A stretch of 64,000 nt of DNA from Casuarius casuarius (lineage: Eukaryota; Chordata; Aves; Casuariiformes; Casuariidae), in NCBI GenBank assembly GCA_003342895.1, contig PTFA01000042.1:682001-746000 (forward strand). The letters are read 5' to 3'. A model generated the notes under the pieces. The model saw nothing but the letters and a program-made list of their open reading frames with translations. It was not told the origin of the DNA and searched no databases. The position numbers and the translations under genes are program-made. Shown here piece by piece: positions 12,548-24,880 of the stretch. How positions within the stretch are numbered: position 1 is the stretch's first letter; each line of letters begins with the position of its first letter.

Positions 12548-14540
12548 CTAGGGGGGTATGCAGCAACACAGTTAGAATAAGCTAATCATTTTCGACATGT
12601 CCTAATCGCTGTGTGCTCCACTGATAAGGCTGTTTTCTCCACAGTGAGCAGAATTCTTGACAGCGGTAGCCCGCTCCTAACAGCCTTACTTACATAGCTA
12701 GCCTTTATTCATGGAAGTACACCCATGCCACGCAATCACAAACACTGCTTGTGTAAGGAAGGTTTTCAGCACTAGACTTCCTCCTTTCTCTTAAAACTTT
12801 ACAAATGTAAAGGGAAAGTTAAAATATAGAAGCTGCTATAAGAAAAAACTCATTTTAGTTTCTGAGTTTATATAAATCATTTGCAGTTTTATTTGAGGCT
12901 ATCACAGCTGCAAAGCGTTGAACACACTTCAAATTCTCTTGCCACAAAAGGTCATTTCAAAAAGTTTACTGTGTGCAGACAAAAGCTGCACAATGCAAGC
13001 CAGAAAGCGAAGAATTACAGCTGGCATGCCATCCTCAACCCACACAAGGCAGAACAGTGCCGCACAGAATGTCAGCTTTTACTTTTTGAATTTCCTGGAC
13101 TAGACAAGTTTGTAAAAATGCTGCCTCCCCTTCTCCCCCTTTCTTTTCTCAGCTGCTCCTCGCATGACTTGTTACTTGCCAAGTCTCAGGTCGGCGCACA
13201 TGTTATAGCTACATTATAAACCCACAGAACAGCCTTATAATGGAAGTATTGACATAGCCTTAATTTTAACAGTGCAAATGGTACTGTTACATCTGCTATC
13301 GGTGATTTTCTTGCCATTTGGATCTGACATTGTGTAAGATAACAATGTGTAAAGTAAACTGTGTTTAGTTAAACAGGTTTTATTTATTTACTGTTGAGAA
13401 TTATCTAAAGTAGAACATTTGCTTTTCAGAAACTTCATTACTCCCTAGACTGGGCAACCATTTGCTCTCTTTTTTTTCCATCCAGAAAAACATTTATAAA
13501 CCTGTTGGGGGAGACATTTGTTCGACATGGAATCAGCCACCAGCCAAGAGGAAACAGATGTGCTGAGAGCCTATTCTTACTTAGGACTCCCTTTAAGTTG
13601 ATGTTTATGGATGAAAAGTTATTTTTTCATACATCATTTAAAAGAAAAAAAAAAGGGAGGGGGAAGAATGTGGCAGCCTAGAAGTTAGCAGCATATGGTG
13701 ATCCATGACTTACTGAGCTATTTGGAATCTGTATGTGGGCTTCTCAGCTCTGACTAAAATGAACGTTGTGACGCTTACTCAACACACCAACTTCAGGGGA
13801 GAGAAAAACTCTTGACTAAACAAGAGAATACATGTAAAATATAGTAACTATTGGTTGTCATCACTGCAAAGCTTACCTGCAAAATCCTAAACCAGAAGCA
13901 TAGCAATGCATTTCGCCCAAGACTGCAGTTTGAGTCAGCAGGAATTATCAGTTGCTATTACACTCACCCTTTTGAAACGCAAATGTTGTTTTACAGCATT
14001 ACCGTCACTCAAACCACCATTCAGTTAAAACAAGGCTGGGCTGCATCTCAAATTCTTGCTGTAGCTAAACTGTGAAGAGTTTAGCACACCCAATCTGGCC
14101 CAAAGCTCCATTTCTCTTCTATGAGAGGACAGCTACCTCCATCAGTCTGTCAGGGATAAGTGCATGTGTAGTTGCTTTCTACTTCGGGTTTCAGTCAAAA
14201 AAAAGAAAATACAGAGCAGTAATTAGTGCCAGAATGGGTGTAGGGAGCCATTATGTGTGTTGTCTAAGATCAGCTGATCTAAGAGATGAGTGATGCAATT
14301 GGTAACAGCCTCAAAGTGGTCATCTCACAAGTACACTTAGGTCCTCTGTAGACAGGGTATGTGACCATATCCCAGGTGTTGCTAAACAGTGTTTACTTCT
14401 GCAGCTGTGATAGCAGCTGGGGCTGGTAGACAGTTGGAAGCAGCATTGCCTTCCCTCTGCAATGCTGGTACCAGTGCTTTCACAGGCATGCAATAAACCA
14501 GAACAGGGAACTCACCCAGATGAGATAGATCTTGGTCAAA

Positions 14541-14706
14541 TACATAATATGTGTGTATATATATATGTACACACATATATACATACATACATACATATAT
14601 ATATATATATAATGTGGGTATGTGTGCGCGTATATATGTATACATGTGTATATGTAGGTATAGTTTACGTGTACACATGTATAGTCTGTGATGTGCGTAT
14701 GTACAG
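14541..14706. repeat. Compound TA/TG/CATA microsatellite
   Basis: About 165 bases of mixed (TA)n, (TG)n and (CATA)n, with an uninterrupted TA block near 14596-14611. Because the tract lacks stop codons in several frames, it creates artificial Tyr/Ile/His-rich open frames on both strands. Confidence 0.9.
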
Positions 14707-15057
14707 TTTTCATCTGGATGAATTCTCCAGGTGCTCCACACAAACACTTGTACTAGCATTGCATGAGAGGAATGGCAGGAGTGAGAACAAGTGGCAGCAA
14801 TTGCATAAGCTGGCATCACTGCCAAAAAGATTATTATCAAACCATGCACCGACGCTGAAACACAGGTCTAAAAAGATGGGTGGTATCCCAGACAGAGCCT
14901 TTTCTTTACTGTAAAGTTTTGATAACAGGAGGACAAAAGTCAGTTTCTAAAAACGTACATGGCACACAAAACCAGCACAATACCTGAGCAAATCCACCTT
15001 CACAAAATGACCTAGGCTCCCTGAGAAATATAGTTGCTAACAAAAATGCCAGTAGAG

Positions 15058-15079
15058 GTATGTATGTATGTACATACAG
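15058..15079. repeat. (TATG)n short tandem repeat
   Basis: A few tetranucleotide TATG units running into TACATACA. Confidence 0.8.
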
Positions 15080-15559
15080 TGACTGGAAGCAACAAGCTCT
15101 TATTACTGGTGCTCTGTGACTTCTGCCAACACAACCTTGTGCAGAGAGGCTGGTACAAGTGAAAGCAGGCAAGTACGTATGTGCCCAACATCATCAGCAG
15201 CAACAAGCTGACAAATCTAATAAAGACAAGGTCCAACAGGCTGGCCAGATGCTTCAGGAGTGTCTCTTACCATAAGGACACTAGTGGGTGTAGAAATACT
15301 GCACAATGTCCCTAGCTGAGCTCTCCCTGAAATGCTCTGCTCTGTCCTCTTTACGTCACTTGAACTCAAGGCGTGCTCAGACATGATGGCGAAGCCCCCC
15401 TGAAGGCCAGCTCATGCCCAAAGGAGCAGCTCTGCTCCTTCCCTGCCACCAGAAAGTCTTAGCTGGTCTGAACAGCTTGCAAAGCCAGCAGAAAGCTATT
15501 CACTTCTAGTATTTTACTTTTCTGCCAGGCTAGTGAGCTGAACCGGCTTGTCTAATTGT

Positions 15560-15690
15560 ATCCTTCATCAAAGCATTTCACCTCTCTGCCTTTGATACCA
15601 TGTCTGTTAAATGGACATAACAGCACTAAGTCTACATTGTCAGGATTAATTAATAGCTGCTTCTGAAGCATCTTAAAAATTCAAGATGAT
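15560..15690 (+). repeat. MIR-like SINE fragment
   Basis: The run CATTTCACCTCTCTGCCTTT, followed within 40 bases by CTGTTAAATGGACATAACAG, matches the MIR core ('cctctctgtgcctcagttt ... ctgtaaaatggggataa'). Diverged but in the right order. Confidence 0.55.
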
Positions 15691-16412
15691 TTACAAGTAT
15701 TATTATTGCTATAGCTGTACTGCTAGCAACAGCAACAGGTAATGTCACTGACGATTTTCATAATCTTATACATTTTCAAAATGAACACTTTTCCAATTCT
15801 TCTGGAGAAATCCAGGTACAGGGAATTTGGGCCTATGTTTTTAAAATGTGCAAGAAGTATGAAAAGAGTTGAATGAAGCTGAACAGAAAAAACAAGTAAT
15901 CATCAGAATAAAAAATCTTTTAGCACCCCAGACTTCCGATTGTGGTACTGGTTCTTGACCCAGTCCCATGCACTTGTTGAAATTCTTGTGAGGGGCTGAG
16001 CCTCAAGTGCTGCCCAGCTAATTAAGAACCAATCCCAAAAGCATCCCTGCTCACAGAAAGGCTTATGTGGGTGCTTAGATGCTTTGAGACTGTGCAGTCA
16101 TATTATTGATTAAGATTTTTAAAAAAACAAAACCAGTAGCAAGATCCCTTAAGCAGTCTTCTTAAAAGAATCTATGCCAAGACAATAAAGCTCTGATCTT
16201 TGTGTTGCCATAGCTCATGAATGTACTTAGCTTTCTCTCTAGATTGTAAAAGTACATATTGCCAATGTTAATTCTGCAAAGAGACAATGTAAGTACTAAA
16301 AACTCAAACATACTTAACATATGAGACTGGAAAGGATCTCAAAACGAACCCTAGCTTACACCAGGCACCAAGGCACGATCAACACAGCTGTATCACCTTA
16401 CTTCTGTCCCCC

Positions 16413-16413
16413 N
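16413..16413. other. Undetermined base (N)
   Basis: A single N after a C run in intron 10, outside all exons; it suggests an unresolved position in a draft assembly. Confidence 0.99.
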
Positions 16414-17879
16414 CGTTGAAGTATTTCAGTACACACTTGTCACTGTACGAACACAAAGCACCGTTTCTATAAGATACATACAGTCAGCATGTAAGTTTTG
16501 CCATTTCTTTCAACGAGACTCTCAGAGTCGGCTCTGATGCATTCACTCTGTGCAGGCTCAGGGCCAATGAAATGATATGCTACATCCCATGTCTCAAACA
16601 GCTGATCTCATTTCACAGGACATCACAGTGCATTTCATTGTCTTTCCCTTCTTTCACTTACAAAAAAAAAAAAGAAAGGAAAGGAATAAACAGGAAATGC
16701 CAAGATACCCCTAACTCTTGCAGTGCTTTCAGGCACAGCATAATTATTGAACCTAGGGCCATTGCTGTGCTACTTACTATTTCTTTCTTAGGCCTTCAGT
16801 ATTCAAACCGCAGTCAGTATCACTGCTTTGTAGCAGAGCTCAATATTCGAATGGCCTGCAGCTGTATAATAAGCAGTTTGGGGATTCAGAATTATTCTAG
16901 TCATTAAAACAGAGTATTTAGATAAACACTAAAAGATGCAGATTGGTTGCCTGTAGGGTAAGTTGCATAAGTAATTTAAAAAAAACACAGCAGAACTGTA
17001 ATTGCCAGACCAAAGGGCAAACTCACTGGGCTGAAGGTCTAGAACTTCAAATACTGGAAAGCTAAAAACTATGACCACCCCCGATATAAAAACTAGGGAT
17101 TTTGCTGAAATTACACTGCACGTAATTACGCATATATGTAGTTACAGAATTATGTATATGACATGTCAAATTCTGGTTTGAGAAGCCCACGGGGGTTCCT
17201 CGCGAGGGCAGTGTGCACCACATCCCTGTTAACCAAACCTCAGGAACAGCTGGGTGAAACGGAGACCCTCGGTGGGTGCTGATGGCAGGACGGTGAAAGG
17301 GCCAACAAGCTTTTCCTGCAGCAACTGCCCACCTCAGCGAGCGCCCTGAGGGGCTGGCCAGAGGTGGCTGCACACACAGATGCAGGGGGAGAGCCCGCTG
17401 TGCCCTCGCTGCAACCTCAGCTCTGCGCCGGGCACGCTGCGAAGCTGCCCCAAATGCCTTAAAAGAGATATTCGCATTGCAGGTGACCACCCGCAAAAGC
17501 CAGATGCTGTTTTCTTCCACGCCGGGCAGCGGTAGAGCCACGCACGTGCCTTGGTCGCACAACCTCTGTATGCTGTGCTTCGAGAAACTGCAAAACCAAG
17601 AAAACATCTGTCCTTCCTGCCACTGTAACTTTCTTCAGAGCGACACATCCTACCTGGTTCAAGCACCAGGAGAAACTGTGTTTGGTGCATCACAAATAAA
17701 ACCCATCCTGCTTCAGGGCAGGGGAGCTGCCTTGCTGTGGATGGCGCAGAAATCAGATATGCTGTTCGTATTTTGTTCAACAGGCCTTTCAGGTATATTA
17801 ATGAATAGTAAGTAAGAGCCTGCTCACACCAGAATTGACTTGGCAGGAAGGTAAAAACAGATCAGGGAGAGAAGCTTAC

Positions 17880-17961
17880 CATAAATATCAGAGGATACAT
17901 CAGACTTCTCTATTCGAATGTGCTGAGTAATTTTCTGACAGATTTCTATTTCTTTGTATAG
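17880..17961 (-). CDS. TIAM1: TIAM1 coding exon 10 (residues 834-861, RBD end and PDZ start)
   Basis: 82 bases, 27 codons plus one base, acceptor TTTCTATTCAG after a long T-rich tract, donor TATG|GTAAGC. It encodes LYKEIEICQKITQHIRIEKS then DVSSDIYG. The final Tyr860-Gly861 starts the carboxylate-binding loop of the PDZ domain (YGFSL), matching Tyr858 of mammalian TIAM1 with the same offset of two. That loop binds C termini such as those of syndecan-1 and CADM1. The exon has no start codon and is too short to stand out as an open frame; it rests on phase, splice sites and similarity. Confidence 0.95.
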
Positions 17962-18034
17962 CTGAATAGAAAAAAACAGAAAACAATAATATGTTATCAT
18001 GAGAGGACAGGTTTATTGTTCTCATTTTGAACAC

Positions 18035-18054
18035 TTTTTTTTTTTTTTTTTTTT
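18035..18054. repeat. Poly-T run (T20)
   Basis: Twenty consecutive T, the longest homopolymer in the window. It lies 74 bases 5' of exon 10 in gene direction, so it reads as poly-A on the transcript and is too far off to be the pyrimidine tract. Confidence 0.9.
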
Positions 18055-18488
18055 GATTACAGGAGAAAGAAAGGCACTGTGGTCATTATTTATTTATTGA
18101 GAATTTTCTCCACACCTGTGAAATGTATTAGTAGTGCAACTATGCTTTACTGTTAGGAACACATTTAAAGAGAAGAATGTGGTGTTTTTCTACTGCCAAC
18201 ATAAAGGCAAGGATACATCTATTTTATTCAGTCAATGCAATTTTGAGTGCACAACAAATAGGGTTTCTAATCCTGTTTCTATATTTAATAACTAGTCATT
18301 ATTTAACATTTACTACTCATATTATTTTAACAAGACATTGCAGGAATTTAATTATTTTTATAGTCCTAAAATTGCACATATGAATTTTGCTTCTTAAATC
18401 CATTTCTTAATTATAAGACTCTCAGATTTTATATACAGTTCTTTTTTTCAGCAAGAAGTTGCACCTTTAACATGTTTATTTGTACTGA

Positions 18489-18499
18489 CCCCCCCCCCC
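18489..18499. repeat. Poly-C run (C11)
   Basis: Eleven consecutive C within AT-rich intron 9. Confidence 0.9.
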
Positions 18500-19699
18500 A
18501 GTCTTTGAAATCATCATAAACACCTTCACTGAGAGACCAGAACAAATTCACAGCTCCAAGTAATAATCTAGAAGCCTAAACACAAACTCCCAAATCACTC
18601 TGCCCTTCAGGTGCTTAGCAACACTTCTACAGGGCTATATCCCTCCGTCAGAGTTTGCATCTTAACAGGAGTTAAGTTAACAGGAATTGTGCTTTTAAAT
18701 CACTTACACTCTTGTGCCTTGTGTCACATACATACAATTATATTCTGGTTCTAACAAATACCCTTGTATTGGTGCCTGTCACACCGTTTGAGATACGGAA
18801 ATTCCATTTTTCCAGACAAAGTCACCTGGGTCAGATATTTAGAGGCCCTGACCTGACATCTTTGGCAGGCAGCCCTGATGAACCCAAAGCCTGTGGCTCA
18901 GCACAAGTTTGAAGTTGTTTTTCCATAGCACAGGCTAGAACTTAAGTACCAAACCACCCTTTCTTCTTTGGGAAAAAAAAAAAGATCACACCCACAGGTG
19001 ACTGGGAGCCTGCAGGTAAATATTAATTTTATCTCCAGCTTCTATTGACTCTTTGCATGCGTTTAATTGCAAACATTATGTATTACAGAACAATTATATA
19101 CCCACTTAAATGCTTGTGTATGGCAGTGCTGTAAAATTCAATGAGGATGCCTTTCTAGCAATATGCTTAAAATGCAGTTTTCAAGTACAGGAACCTATTA
19201 TTAAAAACTTTTTAAAAAGTCAAATGATTTTTACAAAAATCTCCGCCAGATTTCAGTAGAGGTTTTAAAAAGACAAGCAGAAAAAAGGGAGCAAAAATAG
19301 CTTCCATGGATTCTTCAGAAGCAGTATTTTCAGAACAAAAACTGCATCTGATCCGGGCAGCATCTAAACAAGGCAGCTATCCTGAGGGGTGGGATCCATC
19401 CTGCACGATCTGGAGCTAGCAGGGAGGGCCGCCACGCTGTGACGGGGACACGGGAGCCCCTCACTCTCCACATCCCAAAGTGCCATTCCAAGCAAGAACC
19501 TCTACAAAAAGGGACGCAAATAACTGGGATCCGCAGGCTTCAGCTGAGCCATGCGAACCGGAGTGCTGGTCCAGGCAGCAGCGCATGCATCTCTGTGCCA
19601 CGAGGACCCGCTGCGTCGACGTTGAAGGCAGGCTGAATATTTGGGGCCAGGGCACCTGACGCCGTGCCGCCAATGGCCCTGGAGGCACCACAGGTCTCT

Positions 19700-19757
19700 G
19701 CAGGGAGACGGTGACGGTGTCACTCCAAAGGACGATGGTCCAAAGCCGTCTCCCTGC
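19700..19757. repeat. 12-bp GC-rich inverted repeat
   Basis: GCAGGGAGACGG (19700-19711) and CCGTCTCCCTGC (19746-19757) are exact reverse complements around a 34-base spacer, in the CpG-containing block of intron 9. Confidence 0.9.
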
Positions 19758-20464
19758 CTTGGACGACGAAGGCACCAACTCATCTTTGCTCTGCACAGAG
19801 AGATTTAATAGCAGCACGAGGTGGCAGCCCCAGTGCCTTCACCCTAGCCTCATCCTACCAGTGAGATCTTCGGGGAGGCCTCGGGTCTCCTGGTTCCTAA
19901 TTAAAGCAGTGTGTTGCTTAACACAACAGTGCCACCTAATTCTTCCCGAAAGTAGAAAGTCTAGCATGCTGAGCTTCAGCCAAAACATTCCAGCACTTAT
20001 TTTACAATAAAAGGTACTTAAAGGTATTATTGTCTGGTAGAACACCTAATGCTAAATATCCTCCCCCTGAGCCCTTAGTAATAATTTTTAACACGTAATA
20101 AAGTGAGCTTGTGAATTCTTAAAAGATGATGTTAGAATACAAAGCATCACCTAAAACGTTTTGGGGAGGAAAGGAAAATAGACATTTAATCTCCATTTCT
20201 GACTTAAATTCAGCAGCTGATTTGCTCTGCAAGAAAAAGGAATACCATCCTAAGAAATTATGTTTACCTTTTCTGCAGTAATGTATTTTAAAAGCACTTT
20301 ATTAGAAGGAAGGTAGCTCTAGCAAGGTGACATCAACATTAAATATTACTATAAACAGCTATTCAGGAGAGTACAAAAATGAAGGTGTTATTATAGCATA
20401 TTGCAAGAGAGTCATTTAATCAAACACTTGAATAAAAATAATTCAAATTTTCCTATGACATAAC

Positions 20465-20483
20465 CACACACACACACACACAA
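20465..20483. repeat. (CA)n microsatellite
   Basis: Nine or so uninterrupted CA units in intron 9. Confidence 0.9.
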
Positions 20484-21237
20484 ACAGGCAATCTCACGAA
20501 TGCAAGTTGTCTTCACGATATTAGGTTAGGTACGATCCGGCAGCACCTATCTATACTATGATCTTTCAGCATGCATATAGTCTCTCTGACTGTAAAGTTT
20601 TGGCTTAATTTCATGTTTTCAGAATAAACAGTAACTGATGACTATGTCAACTCTATATTCCCTCAGCATCAGAAAAGTCATGAAAGTTCCTCCAGGCAAT
20701 GAAAGCTAAAATCTACCCCCTGAGTTTTAATTCTTCCCAGTTTGTGTTTCATTTCCCAGTTTGAGTGCTCCACTAACACTATTTCTCACCGATTCTTTTT
20801 CTTAACAGTGATAATGGCAAACCCCAGAACTTCATTACTAAATGAACAAGAGCATCCATAATTGGCAAAGTTTTGCTTTTTATAAATAAAACAGCTACCA
20901 ATAAAAAAGACTTTAAAAAGCTTTACAGTGTGCATGTGTAAAATTATAGAGTTAAAACATGACACTAATTCTGTTTGGTCTTTTTTTTTTAATCTCTCAT
21001 TTCAGAATTCCTTTGAAGTCTGTCTTTGAGATGCATGGTATGAAAACATCCCACTGAAGCAATTAGGAAAGCATATTTTCACACACAACTCCGGAGCTTT
21101 TTAACCTCAACTTTCACTTTTCCAGTTAGAAAAAAAAAAACAACTTATGCACATACATCCCATTTAAAAAGTCAGACAAAGCAATCTAAACAAGGAATAG
21201 TCAGGCCTCAATGCTATGACTGTAAAGCAAATGAGAC

Positions 21238-21267
21238 TCACACACACACAGGCACACGCACACACAA
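21238..21267. repeat. Impure (CA)n tract
   Basis: CA units broken by GG and G changes, about 195 bases downstream (in gene direction) of the exon 9 donor. Confidence 0.85.
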
Positions 21268-21461
21268 GCAAAACATCAGCTCTTTTCTGAAGAGGGAATG
21301 TCTTGTGAAATTGCTTTACTGCAGGCCAATCTGCTATGGCCAGCAAAGCACTCTAATTGTAAGTTAGAAAGCATAACTCTGCAAATTACAAATACCAGAT
21401 AAACACTAATTAATAGTGTCCTACAAAGTGTCATTTAATTTTGCTCTGTAGGTAGCATTAC

Positions 21462-21566
21462 CAGTTCATAGATATCCTCTTCTGGCTTTGGTACATAAAA
21501 TTGAATCTGGTTTTCGATCAGGAATTTAAGACGCAGGTAGTGAGCAGAGTGATCCAGCTGGTGTGT
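21462..21566 (-). CDS. TIAM1: TIAM1 coding exon 9 (residues 799-833, Ras-binding domain)
   Basis: 105 bases, 35 codons, phase 0 at both ends. It has no ATG-started frame of its own and was found by reading for the expected continuation. It encodes THQLDHSAHYLRLKFLIENQ then IQFYVPKPEEDIYEL, the rest of the ubiquitin-like Ras-binding fold. The acceptor is CTTCTTGCAG and the donor CTG|GTAATG. Compared with the mammalian protein, the central stretch has NQIQFYVPKPEE for NKMQLYVPQPEE, all conservative. Joined to exon 10, the border gives the conserved IYELLYKEIEI. Confidence 0.96.
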
Positions 21567-23976
21567 CTGCAAGAAGTGTAGAAGAGGATTTAGAAGAGAA
21601 AAGCAATGGTTCAAATTATCTACAATTATAGAATGGAGTGACAGTCACAGAGAGAAAAAAGTGGGGCTGCCCCAGCAACACCTCTTATAAGAGGCCTGAG
21701 AATTTCCTGACCTAAACAAGAACCTGAACATCCTCCTCTTCCCCAGAAATTAAATATTCATTAAATGTTCATGTCAAGGGCAGTGCTATTACTCTACGCA
21801 GCCCCTTCGGTTCTGCTTATTTGGCACTTCCACTCCATCCTAGGCTATTGCCAAGCTAAGCAAACTTGATTAAAGCAGAAGAAGCAGAGCATACTTTTGT
21901 ATACCAAGTGCATTTAAAATGGCAAGGAGGAAAATAAATGTTCTGCTAACAATAAAAAAAAGTAACAAGAGATTTTTTTTCCTGTTTGTTTTAGTTTTTA
22001 GCATCTTCATAATTTAGCAAGTAGGTATGGTGTGGAAAATTTCAAGCAAGGTTATATAAAAATACCTGTATATGTCCTCTAAATTCAAAACAGCACAGGA
22101 TAGGTTACCTTTAAAAAGCTAAAAGAAGCCAAGAGTTGCATACTGGATTACGTCCCAGTGGAAACAGGTCACACCATTTTAATGAATTAGTTATAATTAG
22201 CTGAGGAGATGGCATTTGGTCTGGGAGATGTTAACGACCTTTTCTCAGCACGATTAATAAGCTCAGTTTAAGCAGAGGTTAATGCAGTGTGTAATCAAAA
22301 CACATTAAAATGATGATAAACACAAAGGATGTCATTCAGAAGTTACTTTCCGGAGTCCATAAACTGTTGACTAAAGCTAATGAAAAACCCCAAAGTGATT
22401 CACAAATACAGGAGGTAAATTCACCTCACTGTCACTTTCAGAATCCCATTATTATACAGCTTATATATTTCGCTTACCATTTTCTATTCCCAAATCCCCA
22501 CCGTTTCCCAGGTTTTAGTAAAAGCAACGGTCCATCTGAAAATTCATGCAAGAACATCGCTATTTCCAACTCGTTATTTGTTGACCTCGTGTTCTTTAAA
22601 AGTTCACCTATCCAATTCAAGCCAAGATGACACACTGAGACTCAGCTGACCGATTACACAGTACGGATTATGAGTAATGGGCAGCAAGTGACTGTGGAAA
22701 AGATCACACGCTGACCCAGCAAAGCCTTCCGCAAATATTCAGAAAACGGTGAACATTTCTGAGAGTCTGGATTGGCCCATGAATAAAAAAGAGCTACCAT
22801 AAAAAAAAAGTCGACAGACCTATTGCTGCATTCTGCACATTGCTACGTTCAGACATGGCCAGTTCAAAGACCAAATTATCCTTATATGGAATTGAGTAGC
22901 TGAAACGGGATAACCTCAGTAATCTGGACAAATATCTAGTTAATTAAAGTAATTTAAAATACAGTCAACGGCCAAAATAAAAATAGCTGAATATAGAAGA
23001 TCCTCACCCTCTCCCCTTTTTTCTCTCTCTTATTTTTAGAAAAACATTTCCTGAGTTTCACTCATTGTTTACTGACCATTTTTACCAGCTTCCACTCCTA
23101 CATGCACAGACATACAAAAGCCTCAGAAATAAAAAGGAAGCAGAAATAGTTTTAATTGTTCAAAAATGATACATTTGCGTCCTAGATTAGTTGCTGGTCA
23201 GGTTAGTTTATTATCCATAGACACAAACTGAAGAACATCTTGCACATGAATTAAATAAATAAAAAAAAGAAATAGAGAAGAGACATAAAAACACAGATTA
23301 CACAGCTGAAGTCAGGAGAAAAATTCTGTGATAGGTCTCACTGAGAGTATGTGAAACGCTTGAGCCATTTAAAACAAAACTAATAGGGAAAAATACTGTA
23401 AGGAAGGAATATACTAGCAGAAAAATGAAGCAAGCAACCTAGCAGCCTCTTCCTACCACTCAGTTCTGTCTTCCCGTGGGCTCTTGTGCCAAAGATCTCT
23501 CACATATTCTGCATCTCAATCACCTTCGCATATGGTCAAACGAGGCTACTGAGCAAATTATACGCCAGTCAGAGTTAGGCTGATATGTTACATGAAATCT
23601 AATCAAGTCCCAGGTTCAGAGAAGGCACCCATCCATAGTTGTGCATTTTTGTAGCTTCCAAAGAGCGATATGAACTTCTTCCTATTACAGCGAATACGCA
23701 AAGAGACATTTTTCAGTGCGCCAGAGGGCTATTTAGAAGGCCAACAGAAATCACAATCTCTTGTAGAGGGATGCAAATTTATGCAGTCTGAGCCTGAAGT
23801 CTTTTGGGTGCGAGACAGCTCCAGGCCAGAAGCTGCATTAGCTGCACTAGCAGGGCGCGGAGCCCAAATTAGCATGGCCTGGCCCCCCTGCAGGGCTGGG
23901 AGGCACGGCGCTAGCCCCGCGGCTACGCGGCCGCCAGTTCAGAGTACCCGTCTGCCCCAGGGTGCCGGCAGGATGA

Positions 23977-24020
23977 GCTCACGTCTGCCTGCAACACGCG
24001 CTCACGTCTGCCTGCAACGC
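23977..24020. repeat. Tandem duplication of a 21-23 bp unit
   Basis: The unit GCTCACGTCTGCCTGCAAC followed by ACGC occurs at 23977-23999 and again, two bases shorter, at 24000-24020, inside the GC-rich block of intron 8. Confidence 0.9.
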
Positions 24021-24522
24021 GCTCTTCAATTCCTGCTCCGATACCATCTCGAAAGAGCAGCTTTCCCCACAGTCAGCTTGATCTATAGTTCCCAAAAGTC
24101 AATGAAAGGCCTGCTGCCTGCTTTGATATGGGCACTGAATCAGGCCTGGAGCAGACTGCCAGCGCTTCCATTTTCATGTAGGTCTTTGCAGGGACATTTG
24201 CTTAGGAGAAAATTACTCGTGCTGGCCGTTTTAGAAATTAGGAGGGAGCCAAACACAAAGATGACAGATGTTGTACGAGAACGCTGATATATTCCAAAGC
24301 ACGGTATTGTCTAAAGGGGTCACTGAATAAAACTCATGTATTGTGAGCCATTCGCTTACTTCCAAGAAATACCATTAGCTGTGGTGGATGCCATTTATCC
24401 ACTGCAGTGCAACCTCATCCAAGTCGGGAAATGCAAGTCATCACCATTAAAGTTGAAATGGTACAGCACATGAGCCATAGCATTTAGTTAATTAAAATCT
24501 GTATAGCTGCAGTGAGGCTTGT

Positions 24523-24580
24523 CTACCTAGAAATTTTGCATTAGTTAAACTGTTTCAAATAGGGGCATGATTTGCTACTG
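24523..24580 (+). repeat. hAT-like DNA transposon relic
   Basis: GCTTGTCTACCTAGAAATTT, followed by GCATTAGTTAAACTG, resembles the terminal region of hAT elements common in turtles, crocodilians and birds. It shares the phrase gcttgtct..cctagaaa..ttttg with the copy at 28.0 kb. Confidence 0.45.
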
Positions 24581-24802
24581 GAGTGGAAAGACAAGGTCCT
24601 CTTAAAGTGGACATAGCTAGACAGCCCTAAATGCCACTCTTCGGCCTCTCTTTTTTGTTGCTAGTCTGGCTGCATCCATAAGTGGGAAGGTGGGAGCAGA
24701 AACAGTACAGCTTTAATGATATTAATATCCTTCTGAGACCACCCAAAACACCTTTTAGCAGTCCAAATAAGCGTCTTGGTTTATTTCTCTCCTAATAACT
24801 TT

Positions 24803-24880
24803 GGCTATGTCTGGACTAAATTAAGCAGCTGACCCCATTTAAAACACAGCTCGACAGCTTAACTGATGTGCTCTCGAAGA
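24803..24880 (+). repeat. Possible hAT-like relic
   Basis: GGCTATGTCTGGACTAAATT followed by AACACAGCTCGACAGCTTAA has the layout of sauropsid hAT-family termini ('ggctatgtctacactaaa'). Confidence 0.35.

Larger units (their letters stand above)
12548..17879 (-). other. TIAM1 intron 10
   Basis: About 5.3 kb. Holds the TA/TG/CA microsatellite at 14.54-14.71 kb, a MIR-like fragment at 15.6 kb, the single undetermined base at 16413, and a GC-rich block at 17.19-17.56 kb. No exon was recognised. Confidence 0.85.
17962..21461 (-). other. TIAM1 intron 9
   Basis: About 3.5 kb. Holds a T20 run, a C11 run, a CA microsatellite and an impure CA tract, and a CpG-containing GC-rich block at 19.38-19.77 kb with a 12-bp inverted repeat. 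No exon was recognised. Confidence 0.85.

Noticed and set aside
14382..14914. Long open frames on both strands with Tyr/Ile/His-rich repeats
   Set aside because: They run through the TA/TG/CA microsatellite, which lacks stops in several frames; the repetition comes from the DNA repeat, not from a protein.
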